From the NCBI GenBank assembly GCA_043748015.1, contig JAYTOA010000024.1, forward strand, positions 1-22,936: DNA of 22,936 nt, in the 5' to 3' direction. Made by a program: the position numbers and the translations under genes. Position 1 is the stretch's first letter, and each line of letters starts with the position of its first letter. This DNA is from JAIBBG01 sp043748015. Lineage in GTDB: Bacteria; Bacteroidota; Bacteroidia; Flavobacteriales_D; Sanyastnellaceae. Shown one piece after another: positions 15,357 through 22,828 of this stretch. Below the pieces are notes generated by a model that was given only the letters and a program-made list of their open reading frames with translations, made no database searches and was not told the origin of the DNA.

Positions 15357-16946
15357 ATGAAAAACAGATTCAAAACTATCCTGTTGTGCGTTGCTGTTAC
15401 TATTTCTACGGCTTCATTATCACAATGTCACATTGATCTCACAACTGCACAAAGCACTATTGAAATAGGCAGTTATACAAGCATAACTGCATACGGTGCA
15501 GCAAACTATTTGTGGACGCCCAATATTGGTTTGAATGTAAACTCGGGAGGCACAGTTATGGCGTCGCCTAATCAAACTACCACTTATACAGTTACAGGAA
15601 CATGTGCCTGGACGAAAGTCGCAGGAGGGGCACTTCACAGCATTGGAATAAAAACCGATGGCACACTTTGGACCTGGGGTGGTAACGAACATGGTCAACT
15701 TGGTATTGGAGCAGGTGGTGCATTTGCAATGCCGCAGCAAGTAGGAACGGATAACAATTGGTTATCGATAGCTTCAGGAAATCATCATTGTCTCGCCCTC
15801 AAATCAAACGGAACATTATGGGCTTGGGGCGATAACGCTTTCGGACAATTGGGTGATGGCACCACTCTGGATCAAGTGTATCCGGTGCAAGTTGGCGATC
15901 AAGATGATTGGCTCGAAGTAGCCGCAGGTGCTGAACACTCGCTTGCCATTAAATTAGATGGAACACTTTGGAGTTGGGGAAATAATATGGATGGTCAACT
16001 GGGCGATATGACAAATGCGTCTCACCCTGTGCCTGCGCAAGTTGGCTCTGCCAATGATTGGCTTTCAATTTCATCAAACGGATTTCATTGCCTGGCTATT
16101 CGCACCAACCAAACGATATGGTCTTGGGGCAACAATGTCCATGGTCAGTTAGGTGATGGATCCAACCTAAGTCGCAATTCACCCGTTCAGGTTGGAACAG
16201 CAAACAACTGGAGCAAGGTTACTTGTGGTTATTATTTTTCAATGGCTATTCAAGACAATGGATCTTTATGGGGATGGGGAAATAATGCGGGCCATCAATT
16301 GGGCAATGGAATGGACACCAACCTTAGTCAGCCGCAGCAAGTTGGAAATTCACTGGAATGGAAAGATGTATCGGGCGGATTATTTCACTCCGTTGGAATT
16401 AAAAATGATCATAGTTTGTGGGCGTGGGGACTTAACAATGGCGGAAGCGTCGGAAACTGCACCAACGCATCAGTTGATATTCCCGTTCACATTGCCTCGA
16501 ATGGCACATGGCAATCAGCCGTGGCATGTCGCGATTTTAGTCTCGGGATTACCTTCAACGGAAGTGTCGCAGGATGGGGCGTAAACAATACCGGCCAATT
16601 GGGCAACGGAACACTTGACCCGCAAAATTGCCCGGTTATCATAGAAAGCATTGTCTCTGCCACTATCACAATTACTGTAATTCCTGTAGGAGTAGAAAAT
16701 CTTAATGCAGCTGATCTCATCAAAGTATTCCCCAATCCGGCAATAGATTTTTTCACAGTGAAACTTGAAGCATCTCTTCTTGGAACGTCGTATTCTTTAG
16801 TCGACCTCACAGGCAGCACCATCACTTCAGGAATTTTCCGCAACGAAATCACAACGATTGACACGCAGGCATTGTCACCGGGAATCTATTTGTTGTTATC
16901 AGGCGAACAAAATTTACCTGCGGTGAAAATCTTGAAGACACAGTAG
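15357..16946 (+). CDS. Secreted RCC1-repeat beta-propeller with T9SS sorting domain
   Basis: A signal peptide (about 1-20, KNRFKTILLCVAVTISTAS) is followed by a small Ig-like part with SPNQTTTYTVTG. Seven RCC1-type repeats (about 85-430) come next. Each starts with a W-x-x-V/I-type strand, then has a H-S-x-x-I-K-x-D/N-G-x-L-W-x-W-G-x-N core and GQLG. Seven repeats make a full seven-bladed propeller. The C-terminal part (about 454-529) is a type A sorting domain, with IKVFPNPAIDFFTV and the closing LSPGIYLLL. By family knowledge such proteins pass the outer membrane through the type IX system, after which the domain is removed. The longer frame starting with GTG at 15261 adds 32 residues before the signal peptide, so I chose the ATG at 15357. 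The ligand is unknown. Confidence 0.92.
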   Translation: MKNRFKTILLCVAVTISTASLSQCHIDLTTAQSTIEIGSYTSITAYGAANYLWTPNIGLNVNSGGTVMASPNQTTTYTVTGTCAWTKVAGGALHSIGIKTDGTLWTWGGNEHGQLGIGAGGAFAMPQQVGTDNNWLSIASGNHHCLALKSNGTLWAWGDNAFGQLGDGTTLDQVYPVQVGDQDDWLEVAAGAEHSLAIKLDGTLWSWGNNMDGQLGDMTNASHPVPAQVGSANDWLSISSNGFHCLAIRTNQTIWSWGNNVHGQLGDGSNLSRNSPVQVGTANNWSKVTCGYYFSMAIQDNGSLWGWGNNAGHQLGNGMDTNLSQPQQVGNSLEWKDVSGGLFHSVGIKNDHSLWAWGLNNGGSVGNCTNASVDIPVHIASNGTWQSAVACRDFSLGITFNGSVAGWGVNNTGQLGNGTLDPQNCPVIIESIVSATITITVIPVGVENLNAADLIKVFPNPAIDFFTVKLEASLLGTSYSLVDLTGSTITSGIFRNEITTIDTQALSPGIYLLLSGEQNLPAVKILKTQ

Positions 16947-16966
16947 TCGTTTGCTTTTTTTGCCAC

Positions 16967-16990
16967 GAAGGCTCGAAGACGCGAAGAGTC
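16967..16990 (+). repeat. GAAG-type octamer repeats (three units)
   Basis: GAAGGCTC, GAAGACGC and GAAGAGTC follow each other with an exact 8-nt period. They sit just upstream of the ~164-bp duplication. The 8-nt period is the same as in the AAATCAAC family, although the sequence is different. Confidence 0.65.
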
Positions 16991-17004
16991 ACAAATTTAT
17001 TTTT

Positions 17005-17326
17005 ATTTAGTGACTTGGAGATTTGATGATTTATCCCAAATCAGAGCAATGTTGATATTGCTGAAATTTCCTCATAAGCTCAACACTTGAATTATCTCCA
17101 TTCTAATTTCAGGACATCTTCCCGCCCCCTATTATCCCATAATACTATACTCCTATATTCCTCATGCATTTAGTGAGTTCGAGATTTGGTGATTCATCCC
17201 AAGTCGCGGCACGGCCGAAATCGTTGAAGTTGCATTTTGTGGTCCTTCATTGAAGGGATGCATCTGTCCTATCAATACACTGTTCACGCGCCCTATAATC
17301 CCATAATCCTGTAACCCTATATTCCT
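17005..17326 (+). repeat. Diverged ~164-bp tandem duplication with two conserved blocks
   Basis: Block A is 38 bp at 17005-17042 and again at 17168-17205, with 5 mismatches and no gap. Block B is 40 bp at 17123-17162 and again at 17287-17326, with 6 mismatches. The offset is 163-164 bases in both cases, and the ~80 bases between the blocks are much less alike. Read on the - strand, block A is a run of octamers: AAATCATC, AAATCTCC, AAGTCACT. This is the family also found before mksE. Block B is built of short GGGATTAT-like units on the - strand. Confidence 0.75.
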
Positions 17327-17359
17327 ACTTCCATAGTAATTTCGCCCACGAACAGAACT

Positions 17360-18400
17360 ATGAAAACACACCTCATCACCGGCGGTTGCGGATTTGTCGG
17401 AAGGAATATGGTAAAGCGATTGTTCGCTACAACCAATGACAAGATCATCTTTATTGATAATCTATTGGTAGGAACACATCCAGATACTTGGCTCGATGCA
17501 GAGAAGAATCGCTCCGGAGAAAATTTCGCGACGTACGACAAAGAACGACTCTTATATATTTATGGTGATGCTCGACAAGTAATCAAAGAACTTGGCACCA
17601 ACGAAAATTTCTTTGCTGATCAATTCCAGTTCGAGAGCACACGACTTGCAGATGTATTTCATTTTGCCGCAATAGTTGGTGGTCGCGCTATGATTGATGG
17701 TGACCCAATGGCTGTGGCTCTCGACCTTGCTATCGATGCAGAATTATTTTATTGGGCGTGCAGATATAAACCAGAGCGACTTCTTTACCCAAGTAGTAGC
17801 GCCGCTTATCCTGTCGATCTTCAAACTGAAGGCAATACCATTCAACTCAAAGAATCTGATATTGACTTCAAAAGAATGGGGCAGCCCGACATGACCTATG
17901 GCTGGACAAAGTTGACGGGAGAATTTCTCGCTAAGATTGCTGCAGAACATTATGGACTGAAAGTCACATGCATCAGACCATTTAGTGGCTATGGTGAAGA
18001 CCAGGACCTCACCTACCCTGTTCCTGCAATTGCTGCGAGAGCGGCAAAAAAAGAAGATCCATTCGAAGTCTGGGGCACCGGTTTTCAAGGGCGCGATTTC
18101 GTTCACATTGATGACGTTATTGATTGCATATTGCTTGCAATGAATCACATTCACGATGGTACAGCCATCAATATTGGAATGGGTAAACTCACCACATTCC
18201 GCGATATCATCAAAATCTTCTGCGGATTTGCAGGATATGATCCTCCCATTAAAGCCCTCACTGATAAACCCGTTGGTGTTTTCTCGAGATACTGCGATAT
18301 GACTTTCGTGGAAAAAACACTTGGATGGAAGGCCAAAATTTCCACTGAAGCAGGCATGCGCCGTGTTTATGATGCTGCTCTGAAAAGATTGTCGAAATAA
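17360..18400 (+). CDS. NAD-dependent epimerase/dehydratase (extended SDR, sugar-nucleotide type)
   Basis: The 346-residue protein has the extended SDR layout. The Rossmann motif GGCGFVG lies at 8-14, and an acidic residue at the end of the second strand (FIDN, D33) selects NAD. FHFAAIVGG is the NAD-binding turn. The catalytic set is S145-S147 plus Y180-x3-K184 (YGWTK). The sugar-binding half includes RPFSGYGEDQD and RDFVHIDDVIDCI. These are features of UDP-glucose, GDP-mannose or related epimerases/dehydratases in envelope polysaccharide synthesis. The exact substrate cannot be read from the sequence, and no polysaccharide cluster is next to it. The ATG at 17360 starts directly before the first strand. 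Confidence 0.88.
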   Translation: MKTHLITGGCGFVGRNMVKRLFATTNDKIIFIDNLLVGTHPDTWLDAEKNRSGENFATYDKERLLYIYGDARQVIKELGTNENFFADQFQFESTRLADVFHFAAIVGGRAMIDGDPMAVALDLAIDAELFYWACRYKPERLLYPSSSAAYPVDLQTEGNTIQLKESDIDFKRMGQPDMTYGWTKLTGEFLAKIAAEHYGLKVTCIRPFSGYGEDQDLTYPVPAIAARAAKKEDPFEVWGTGFQGRDFVHIDDVIDCILLAMNHIHDGTAINIGMGKLTTFRDIIKIFCGFAGYDPPIKALTDKPVGVFSRYCDMTFVEKTLGWKAKISTEAGMRRVYDAALKRLSK

Positions 18401-18455
18401 AAAACGCTTTAACACTTCTCTATTTTTCAAGCGCTTCAGCCGATGACTCCGACGG

Positions 18456-18486
18456 TTGATTTTGTAGCGTTTCCCACCAAAATCAA
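18456..18486. other. AT-rich inverted repeat after the epimerase gene
   Basis: TTGATTTTG (18456-18464) and CAAAATCAA (18478-18486) are perfect 9-nt inverted arms with a 13-nt loop, followed by GGGTTTT. It may be a weak terminator for the epimerase gene, or an operator just upstream of the promoter of the first transporter gene. Confidence 0.4.
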
Positions 18487-18502
18487 GGGTTTTCAGCACT
18501 TG

Positions 18503-18532
18503 TTTGAACAATCGATTTATTCCTTAGGTTTG
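18503..18532 (+). promoter_or_regulatory. Promoter of the first POT transporter gene
   Basis: TTTG at 18503-18506 is followed after 18 bases by TAGGTTTG at 18525-18532, matching TAnnTTTG. The predicted leader before the ATG at 18579 is about 40 nt and A-rich at its end. Confidence 0.6.
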
Positions 18533-18578
18533 GCCGCTTTCGATATCAAACCTGTATAAACAAAACAAAAGAAAACTT

Positions 18579-20207
18579 ATGGAAGGAACAACTACTTCAT
18601 CTGCGAAGCATCCCAAAGGACTTTACATTCTCTTCTTCACAGAAATGTGGGAACGATTCGGTTACTATCTCATGCTGGGAATTTTTTCCCTCTATATGAT
18701 TGATGGTTGGGACAATGGTGGAATGGGTTTTTCTAAATTGCAGAAGAGTGATGTCTATGGAACGTACATCGGACTCGTTTATCTCACTCCATTCATTGGT
18801 GGATTGCTCGCCGACAGATTGCTTGGTTACAGAAGAAGTATCATCAGCGGAGGTTTATTGATGGCATCCGGCTATCTCTGCCTTTCTATTCACAGCACAA
18901 CAGCTTTCTATATAGGACTGTTACTCATCATTCTTGGAAATGGAATGTTCAAACCCAATATTTCAACATTGGTTGGTAATCTTTACAACAACGACAAATA
19001 CAGATTGAACAAAGATGCAGGCTTCAACATTTTTTACATGGGTATCAACATCGGCGCATTCGTCTGCAATTTCGTTGCAGCTTATATGCGCATCAATTAC
19101 GGATGGGGCTATGCATTCGCAGCTGCGGGTATCGGAATGTTGATTGGACTTGTTGTCTTCGTTAGCGGAACAAAACACGTCAAAGACGCTGACGTGATCA
19201 AACCACTTGAAAAAGGTGATATGTCAACGGGAAGAATTTTGATGTTCACCATCCTTCCAATGTTCATTTTCGGATTGATTGGTTATTTCATCAATGGCGT
19301 TACCGGTCCTGACAACCTTGGCGGCAACTTGATGGGAACAGATACCAACGACGCATTCGTATTCGGTTGTTTACCGGTTGTTGCATTTTTTATTTACTTG
19401 TATAAAAAGGCGAATGAAACAGACAAACGTCCAATAGGAGCTTTGCTCGCAGTGTTTGCATGTATCGTAATTTTCTGGGCAGTGTTCCACCAAAATGGAG
19501 ACGCATTGACCATCTGGGCTGAAGAATTTACCAATCGCGAGATGCCTGCTTCCGTTTCAAATGTCGCAGACAAATTTGGAATGGCGCAAACAGTAACGAA
19601 TCTTGGTGAAGAAAGCTCAGATGCCAGCAAGGCATATTTCCACAATCTTCCGGCAGAAAGAATGCCCGCTGAAGGCGCGAATTACAAACTTTTTTCTACA
19701 GAATTATATCAATCTATCAATCCATTTTGGGTGGTATTGCTCACACCCATTATCATTGGTTTTTGGGGATTGTTGCGCAGCAGAAAACGTGAGCCAAGTA
19801 CACCGACAAAAATTGCAATTGGACTTGTGATCACAGCACTTTCGGCATTGGTGATGGTTGGCGCCGTGCAAGCTACCAATGGCCTTTCAATGAAAGCAAG
19901 CAGCTGGTGGCTCATAGCATCATATGGTGTGATCACCATTGGAGAATTATGCCTCTCACCTATGGGTCTTTCACTCGTGTCAAAACTTTCGCCGCCAAGA
20001 ATCACAGCATTGATGATGGGCGGATTTTTCCTTTCAACATCACTTGGAAACAAACTCTCCGGAGTGATGTCCGGAATGTGGGAAGGTTTTGAAAATAAAA
20101 CGAATTTCTTCCTTATGAATTTCGGTCTCGTGATGGTAGCGGCCATCGCACTATTCCTCATGCTGAAATGGCTGAATGCCGTAATGCGTGAAAAGAATAT
20201 CTTTTGA
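18579..20207 (+). CDS. POT/PTR-family proton-coupled oligopeptide transporter (copy 1)
   Basis: POT proteins are MFS symporters that import di- and tripeptides with protons through the inner membrane. The 542-residue product carries the proton-coupling motif ExxER in TEMWERFGYY (E22, E25, R26). GNGMFKPNISTLVG is present, and the PTR signature appears as FYMGINIGAF. About 12-14 hydrophobic helices are visible. Near the C terminus lies GELCLSPMGLSLVSKL, a family hallmark. Compared with the next gene it has a longer polar loop at about 325-385 (rich in Ala, Asn and Glu) before INPFWVVLLTPI. A promoter lies upstream and a strong terminator follows, so it is probably transcribed alone. Confidence 0.95.
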   Translation: MEGTTTSSAKHPKGLYILFFTEMWERFGYYLMLGIFSLYMIDGWDNGGMGFSKLQKSDVYGTYIGLVYLTPFIGGLLADRLLGYRRSIISGGLLMASGYLCLSIHSTTAFYIGLLLIILGNGMFKPNISTLVGNLYNNDKYRLNKDAGFNIFYMGINIGAFVCNFVAAYMRINYGWGYAFAAAGIGMLIGLVVFVSGTKHVKDADVIKPLEKGDMSTGRILMFTILPMFIFGLIGYFINGVTGPDNLGGNLMGTDTNDAFVFGCLPVVAFFIYLYKKANETDKRPIGALLAVFACIVIFWAVFHQNGDALTIWAEEFTNREMPASVSNVADKFGMAQTVTNLGEESSDASKAYFHNLPAERMPAEGANYKLFSTELYQSINPFWVVLLTPIIIGFWGLLRSRKREPSTPTKIAIGLVITALSALVMVGAVQATNGLSMKASSWWLIASYGVITIGELCLSPMGLSLVSKLSPPRITALMMGGFFLSTSLGNKLSGVMSGMWEGFENKTNFFLMNFGLVMVAAIALFLMLKWLNAVMREKNIF

Positions 20208-20230
20208 TCGAAAGAAATACAATATTTTGG

Positions 20231-20264
20231 AGGCCTGAATCAAAACCGATTCAGGCCTTTTTTT
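20231..20264 (+). terminator. Strong rho-independent terminator between the two POT genes
   Basis: AGGCCTGAATC (20231-20241) pairs perfectly with GATTCAGGCCT (20248-20258) around a six-base loop, AAAACC. A run of T follows to 20264. This is the best terminator in the window. It ends the first POT gene, and the second then needs its own start or read-through. I see no full promoter match in the 27 bases before 20292. Confidence 0.93.
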
Positions 20265-20291
20265 CAAACCAAAAAATCACCAAGAACATTT

Positions 20292-21767
20292 ATGACAACA
20301 ATTGAAAAGATCCAAGACTTTAATGGAAAATATCCCAAGCAACTCTGGTCTTTGTTTTTCTCCGAAATGTGGGAGCGATTTTGCTTCTATGGAATGAGGG
20401 GAATGCTCACCGTTTTTATGGTGAGTCAGTTGATGATGCCCGAAGACACGGCCAATCTTCAATACGGTGCAACACAAGCATTCGTTTATGCTTTCACCTT
20501 CGTTGGAGGTTTGTTTGCAGATAAAATACTTGGTTTCCGCAAATCGCTTTTCTGGGGAGGATTGTTGATGATCACAGGAAGTATCATTCTTGCGTTGGAT
20601 CCAAAAGAATTCTTTTTCCTCGGACTGAGTTTCAATATCATCGGTACAGGATTTTTCAAACCAAATATTTCCACTATGGTTGGCACACTGTACAAAGAAG
20701 GTGATGTGCGTCGCGACGCTGGATTCTCGTTGTTCTATTCAGGTATCAACATAGGTGCATTGTTAGGCGGATATGCCTGTATTACGATAGCAAAAAACTA
20801 TTCATGGAATATGGCATTCGGACTTGCCGCAATAGCAATGACAATCAGTTTGGTTACTTTCCTTTATACCCAAAAATCAATGGGACCTATCGGACTCTCT
20901 CCATTTGCGGCGTTAAAAGATGGCAAGAATAGAAAATGGTACGACTATCTTGTTTACGCAGGATCACTTGCCATCATACCCATTATCATGACAATGGTTG
21001 CCAAAACAGAATACACCGATTATTTCATGTATACCATTGGACCTGCTGTTTTGCTTTATTTATTCTATGAAATGACAAAGTACAACAAGGCCGAAGTCAA
21101 GAAATTATTTGCTGCACTTGTGTTTATTCTTTTCTCCATTTTGTTCTGGGCTTTCTTCGAACAAAGCGGTGGATCGTTGAGTCTTTTTGCGCTCAACAAT
21201 CTCGACAATTCAGTACTTGGAATAACCATTGATCCAAACGCAGTCAACAATTCTGCAAATTCACTTTTTGTAATCATCTTCGCTCCAATACTAGGTTTAG
21301 TGTGGATTTGGCTCAACAAGCGCAAGGCAGAACCGAACACCGTTATCAAATTCGGATTTGGATTTTTCTTTCTCGCGGCAGCATTTTATATTTTCTATGC
21401 AACGCGTTACTTTGCCAATGATCTTGGTATGACATCTCTCGATGTTTTCACTGTAGCTTATCTGGTAATAACTTTTGGTGAATTGTGCCTCTCTCCTATC
21501 GGATTATCTATCATGACCAAACTTGCTCCCAAGCCTTTGCAGGGAGTGATGATGGGCATGTGGTTCCTAGCTAGCGCCTATGGACAATATGCGGCAGGAC
21601 TTTTAGGAGCGGGAATGACAAGTCCAAAGGAAGATGCATCAGCTTTGGACAAATTAACTTCGTACACGGCAGGCTACCAACAACTCGCCATTTATGCGGT
21701 GATTGCCGGAGTTGCTCTTATCATAATTTCACCTTTGGTGCGCAAATTGATGCAGGAAGTAAAGTAA
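20292..21767 (+). CDS. POT/PTR-family proton-coupled oligopeptide transporter (copy 2)
   Basis: This 491-residue protein is a paralogue of the preceding one. It has SEMWERFCFYGMRG with the ExxER set at E25, E28 and R29. It also has GTGFFKPNISTMVG, the PTR signature FYSGINIGALLGG, and GELCLSPIGLSIMTKLAPK near the C terminus. It is about 50 residues shorter, mainly through a smaller loop before the last helices. It is expected to import short peptides with protons. Two adjacent diverged copies suggest an old tandem duplication with possibly different peptide preference. A -7-like box that overlaps its stop codon starts the next gene. Confidence 0.95.
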   Translation: MTTIEKIQDFNGKYPKQLWSLFFSEMWERFCFYGMRGMLTVFMVSQLMMPEDTANLQYGATQAFVYAFTFVGGLFADKILGFRKSLFWGGLLMITGSIILALDPKEFFFLGLSFNIIGTGFFKPNISTMVGTLYKEGDVRRDAGFSLFYSGINIGALLGGYACITIAKNYSWNMAFGLAAIAMTISLVTFLYTQKSMGPIGLSPFAALKDGKNRKWYDYLVYAGSLAIIPIIMTMVAKTEYTDYFMYTIGPAVLLYLFYEMTKYNKAEVKKLFAALVFILFSILFWAFFEQSGGSLSLFALNNLDNSVLGITIDPNAVNNSANSLFVIIFAPILGLVWIWLNKRKAEPNTVIKFGFGFFFLAAAFYIFYATRYFANDLGMTSLDVFTVAYLVITFGELCLSPIGLSIMTKLAPKPLQGVMMGMWFLASAYGQYAAGLLGAGMTSPKEDASALDKLTSYTAGYQQLAIYAVIAGVALIIISPLVRKLMQEVK

Positions 21768-21772
21768 ATTTG
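21765..21772 (+). promoter_or_regulatory. Possible -7 box for the thioredoxin-like gene
   Basis: TAAATTTG matches TAnnTTTG and overlaps the stop codon of the second POT gene, 19 nt before the ATG at 21792. The upstream TTG candidates are spaced 15 or 27 bases away, not the usual 18-20, so the -33 element is weak. Read-through from the transporter gene is the alternative. Confidence 0.35.
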
Positions 21773-21791
21773 GAAACTAAATTTTAAAACT

Positions 21792-22361
21792 ATGAAAATC
21801 AAAGCTTGGATGTCGGCCGCTATCGTGCTCTTCATTTTTTCAATTTCATCATTCAAAAAATCTGACACACCGGTCTCAACTGAAGTCAATTGGGTAACGG
21901 TAGAAGAAGCAGTAGCTGCTGCGCAAATAAATCCCAAACCCATCATGATCGATGTTTACACCAAGTGGTGCGGACCATGCAAAATGATGACACAAAATAC
22001 ATTCCATGATGCGCGTGTAGCACAATACCTCAATGAAAATTATTACTGTGTAAAGTTTGATGCTGAAGGTCCGGATCCGGTTACGTTTGGTGGTGTTGTT
22101 TACGCCAATCCCAACTATGTTCCCAACCAACCCGGAAGAAATGGTGTACATCAATTCACGCAGTTTCTTAACGTTACTGCCTATCCAACGCTTTTCTTCA
22201 TGGATAAAAAAGTGCAAGGCTTAGGACCGGTTACAGGATACAGAACACCTGCTCAACTGGAACTTTACCTCAAGTATTTTTCTACTGACAAGTATCTCGA
22301 AATTACAACGCAGGAGCAGTGGCAAAAGTATGAGAGTACGTTCGTGCCGACATGGAACTAG
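21792..22361 (+). CDS. Exported thioredoxin-fold protein
   Basis: The 189-residue product begins with a short hydrophobic export segment (about 5-21, AWMSAAIVLFIFSISSF). A thioredoxin domain follows: PIMIDVYTKWCGPCK with the active pair C60 and C63, the cis-proline segment TAYPTLFF, and a final helix AQLELYLKYF. It therefore probably acts as a disulfide reductase or isomerase in the periplasm. An insert at about 95-125 rich in Asn and Pro (NPNYVPNQPGRNG) is longer than in plain thioredoxin and is typical of thioredoxin_7-like and DUF255-like proteins. The partner is not evident from the neighbouring transporters. Confidence 0.9.
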   Translation: MKIKAWMSAAIVLFIFSISSFKKSDTPVSTEVNWVTVEEAVAAAQINPKPIMIDVYTKWCGPCKMMTQNTFHDARVAQYLNENYYCVKFDAEGPDPVTFGGVVYANPNYVPNQPGRNGVHQFTQFLNVTAYPTLFFMDKKVQGLGPVTGYRTPAQLELYLKYFSTDKYLEITTQEQWQKYESTFVPTWN

Positions 22362-22390
22362 TCTGGTATTTGAATTAGGAGTTTGGAGTT

Positions 22391-22402
22391 GGTCAATTGA
22401 CC
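22391..22402. repeat. 12-bp perfect palindrome 3' of the thioredoxin-like gene
   Basis: GGTCAATTGACC is fully self-complementary and lies 30 bases after the thioredoxin-like stop codon. It is not followed by a T run, so it is not a terminator. It could be a dimeric regulator site. Confidence 0.35.
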
Positions 22403-22600
22403 TTGCTTCATTAAACTTGACCGGATTCATGCATTCCATATTTTATCTGTGAATTATTTTGAATACAATGAACGCGAGAATAAATTATTTTTGAAAGGTG
22501 TGGTGAGGACTTCTCGCTAGCATCATTGCAGGAATATTGATGATTGTAATCAATCAATGGGAAAGCAAAAGTTGAATCATGTATTCTACAGAAAAATGAG

Positions 22601-22628
22601 TATTGCATACTGGTCCACTATTGCATAC
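22601..22628 (+). repeat. Direct repeat TATTGCATAC, two copies 18 nt apart
   Basis: The two identical 10-mers at 22601-22610 and 22619-22628 are separated by TGGTCCAC. The pitch of 18 nt is close to two helical turns, as in tandem protein-binding sites. No nearby promoter or gene supports a role. Confidence 0.35.
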
Positions 22629-22796
22629 CGTAAAAACCGAATTCTACTGTTCAATAAAAATCGTGAACTGACCTTTTTCTATGCTAGCCTGATAAGTTGT
22701 AAAAGAAGTAAAGCAACAGAAAAGTTGATCGCTTACCTTTAATTGCTCTTCGGCGAAAGTAAAATCAAGAATTTCTGATCATAGCCGCCATCTCTA

Positions 22797-22828
22797 AATC
22801 TTAATTCCTATCCCCTAATCCCAATTCT
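22797..22828 (-). repeat. GGGATTAG-like short repeats (block-B relative)
   Basis: On the - strand the sequence reads as GGGATTAG followed by GGGATAGG and AATTAAG-type units. This resembles the composition and phase of block B in the 17-kb intergenic region, in the same orientation. The similarity is degenerate and may be only compositional. Confidence 0.35.

Larger units (their letters stand above)
16947..17359. other. Intergenic region rich in degenerate octamer repeats
   Basis: These 413 bases lie between the RCC1 protein gene and the epimerase gene and hold no open frame I would call a gene. They contain an octamer-phased GAAG tract at the left and two diverged copies of a ~164-bp unit to the right. 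TAATTTCG close to the epimerase start (about 17335-17342) is only a one-mismatch version of the -7 consensus. No terminator hairpin is obvious after the RCC1 gene. Only a T run at about 16954-16961 is seen. Confidence 0.6.

Noticed and set aside
17744..18511. 255-aa frame on the - strand across the epimerase gene
   Set aside because: The + strand frame carries all SDR motifs and the antisense frame shows no domain.
19709..20161. 150-aa - strand frame inside the first POT gene
   Set aside because: It mirrors the hydrophobic codons of the transporter and has no independent support.
22557..22742. 61-aa + strand frame near the window end
   Set aside because: It is Lys- and Arg-rich with no family pattern, overlaps the direct repeats, and has no promoter or terminator. 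It may be chance.
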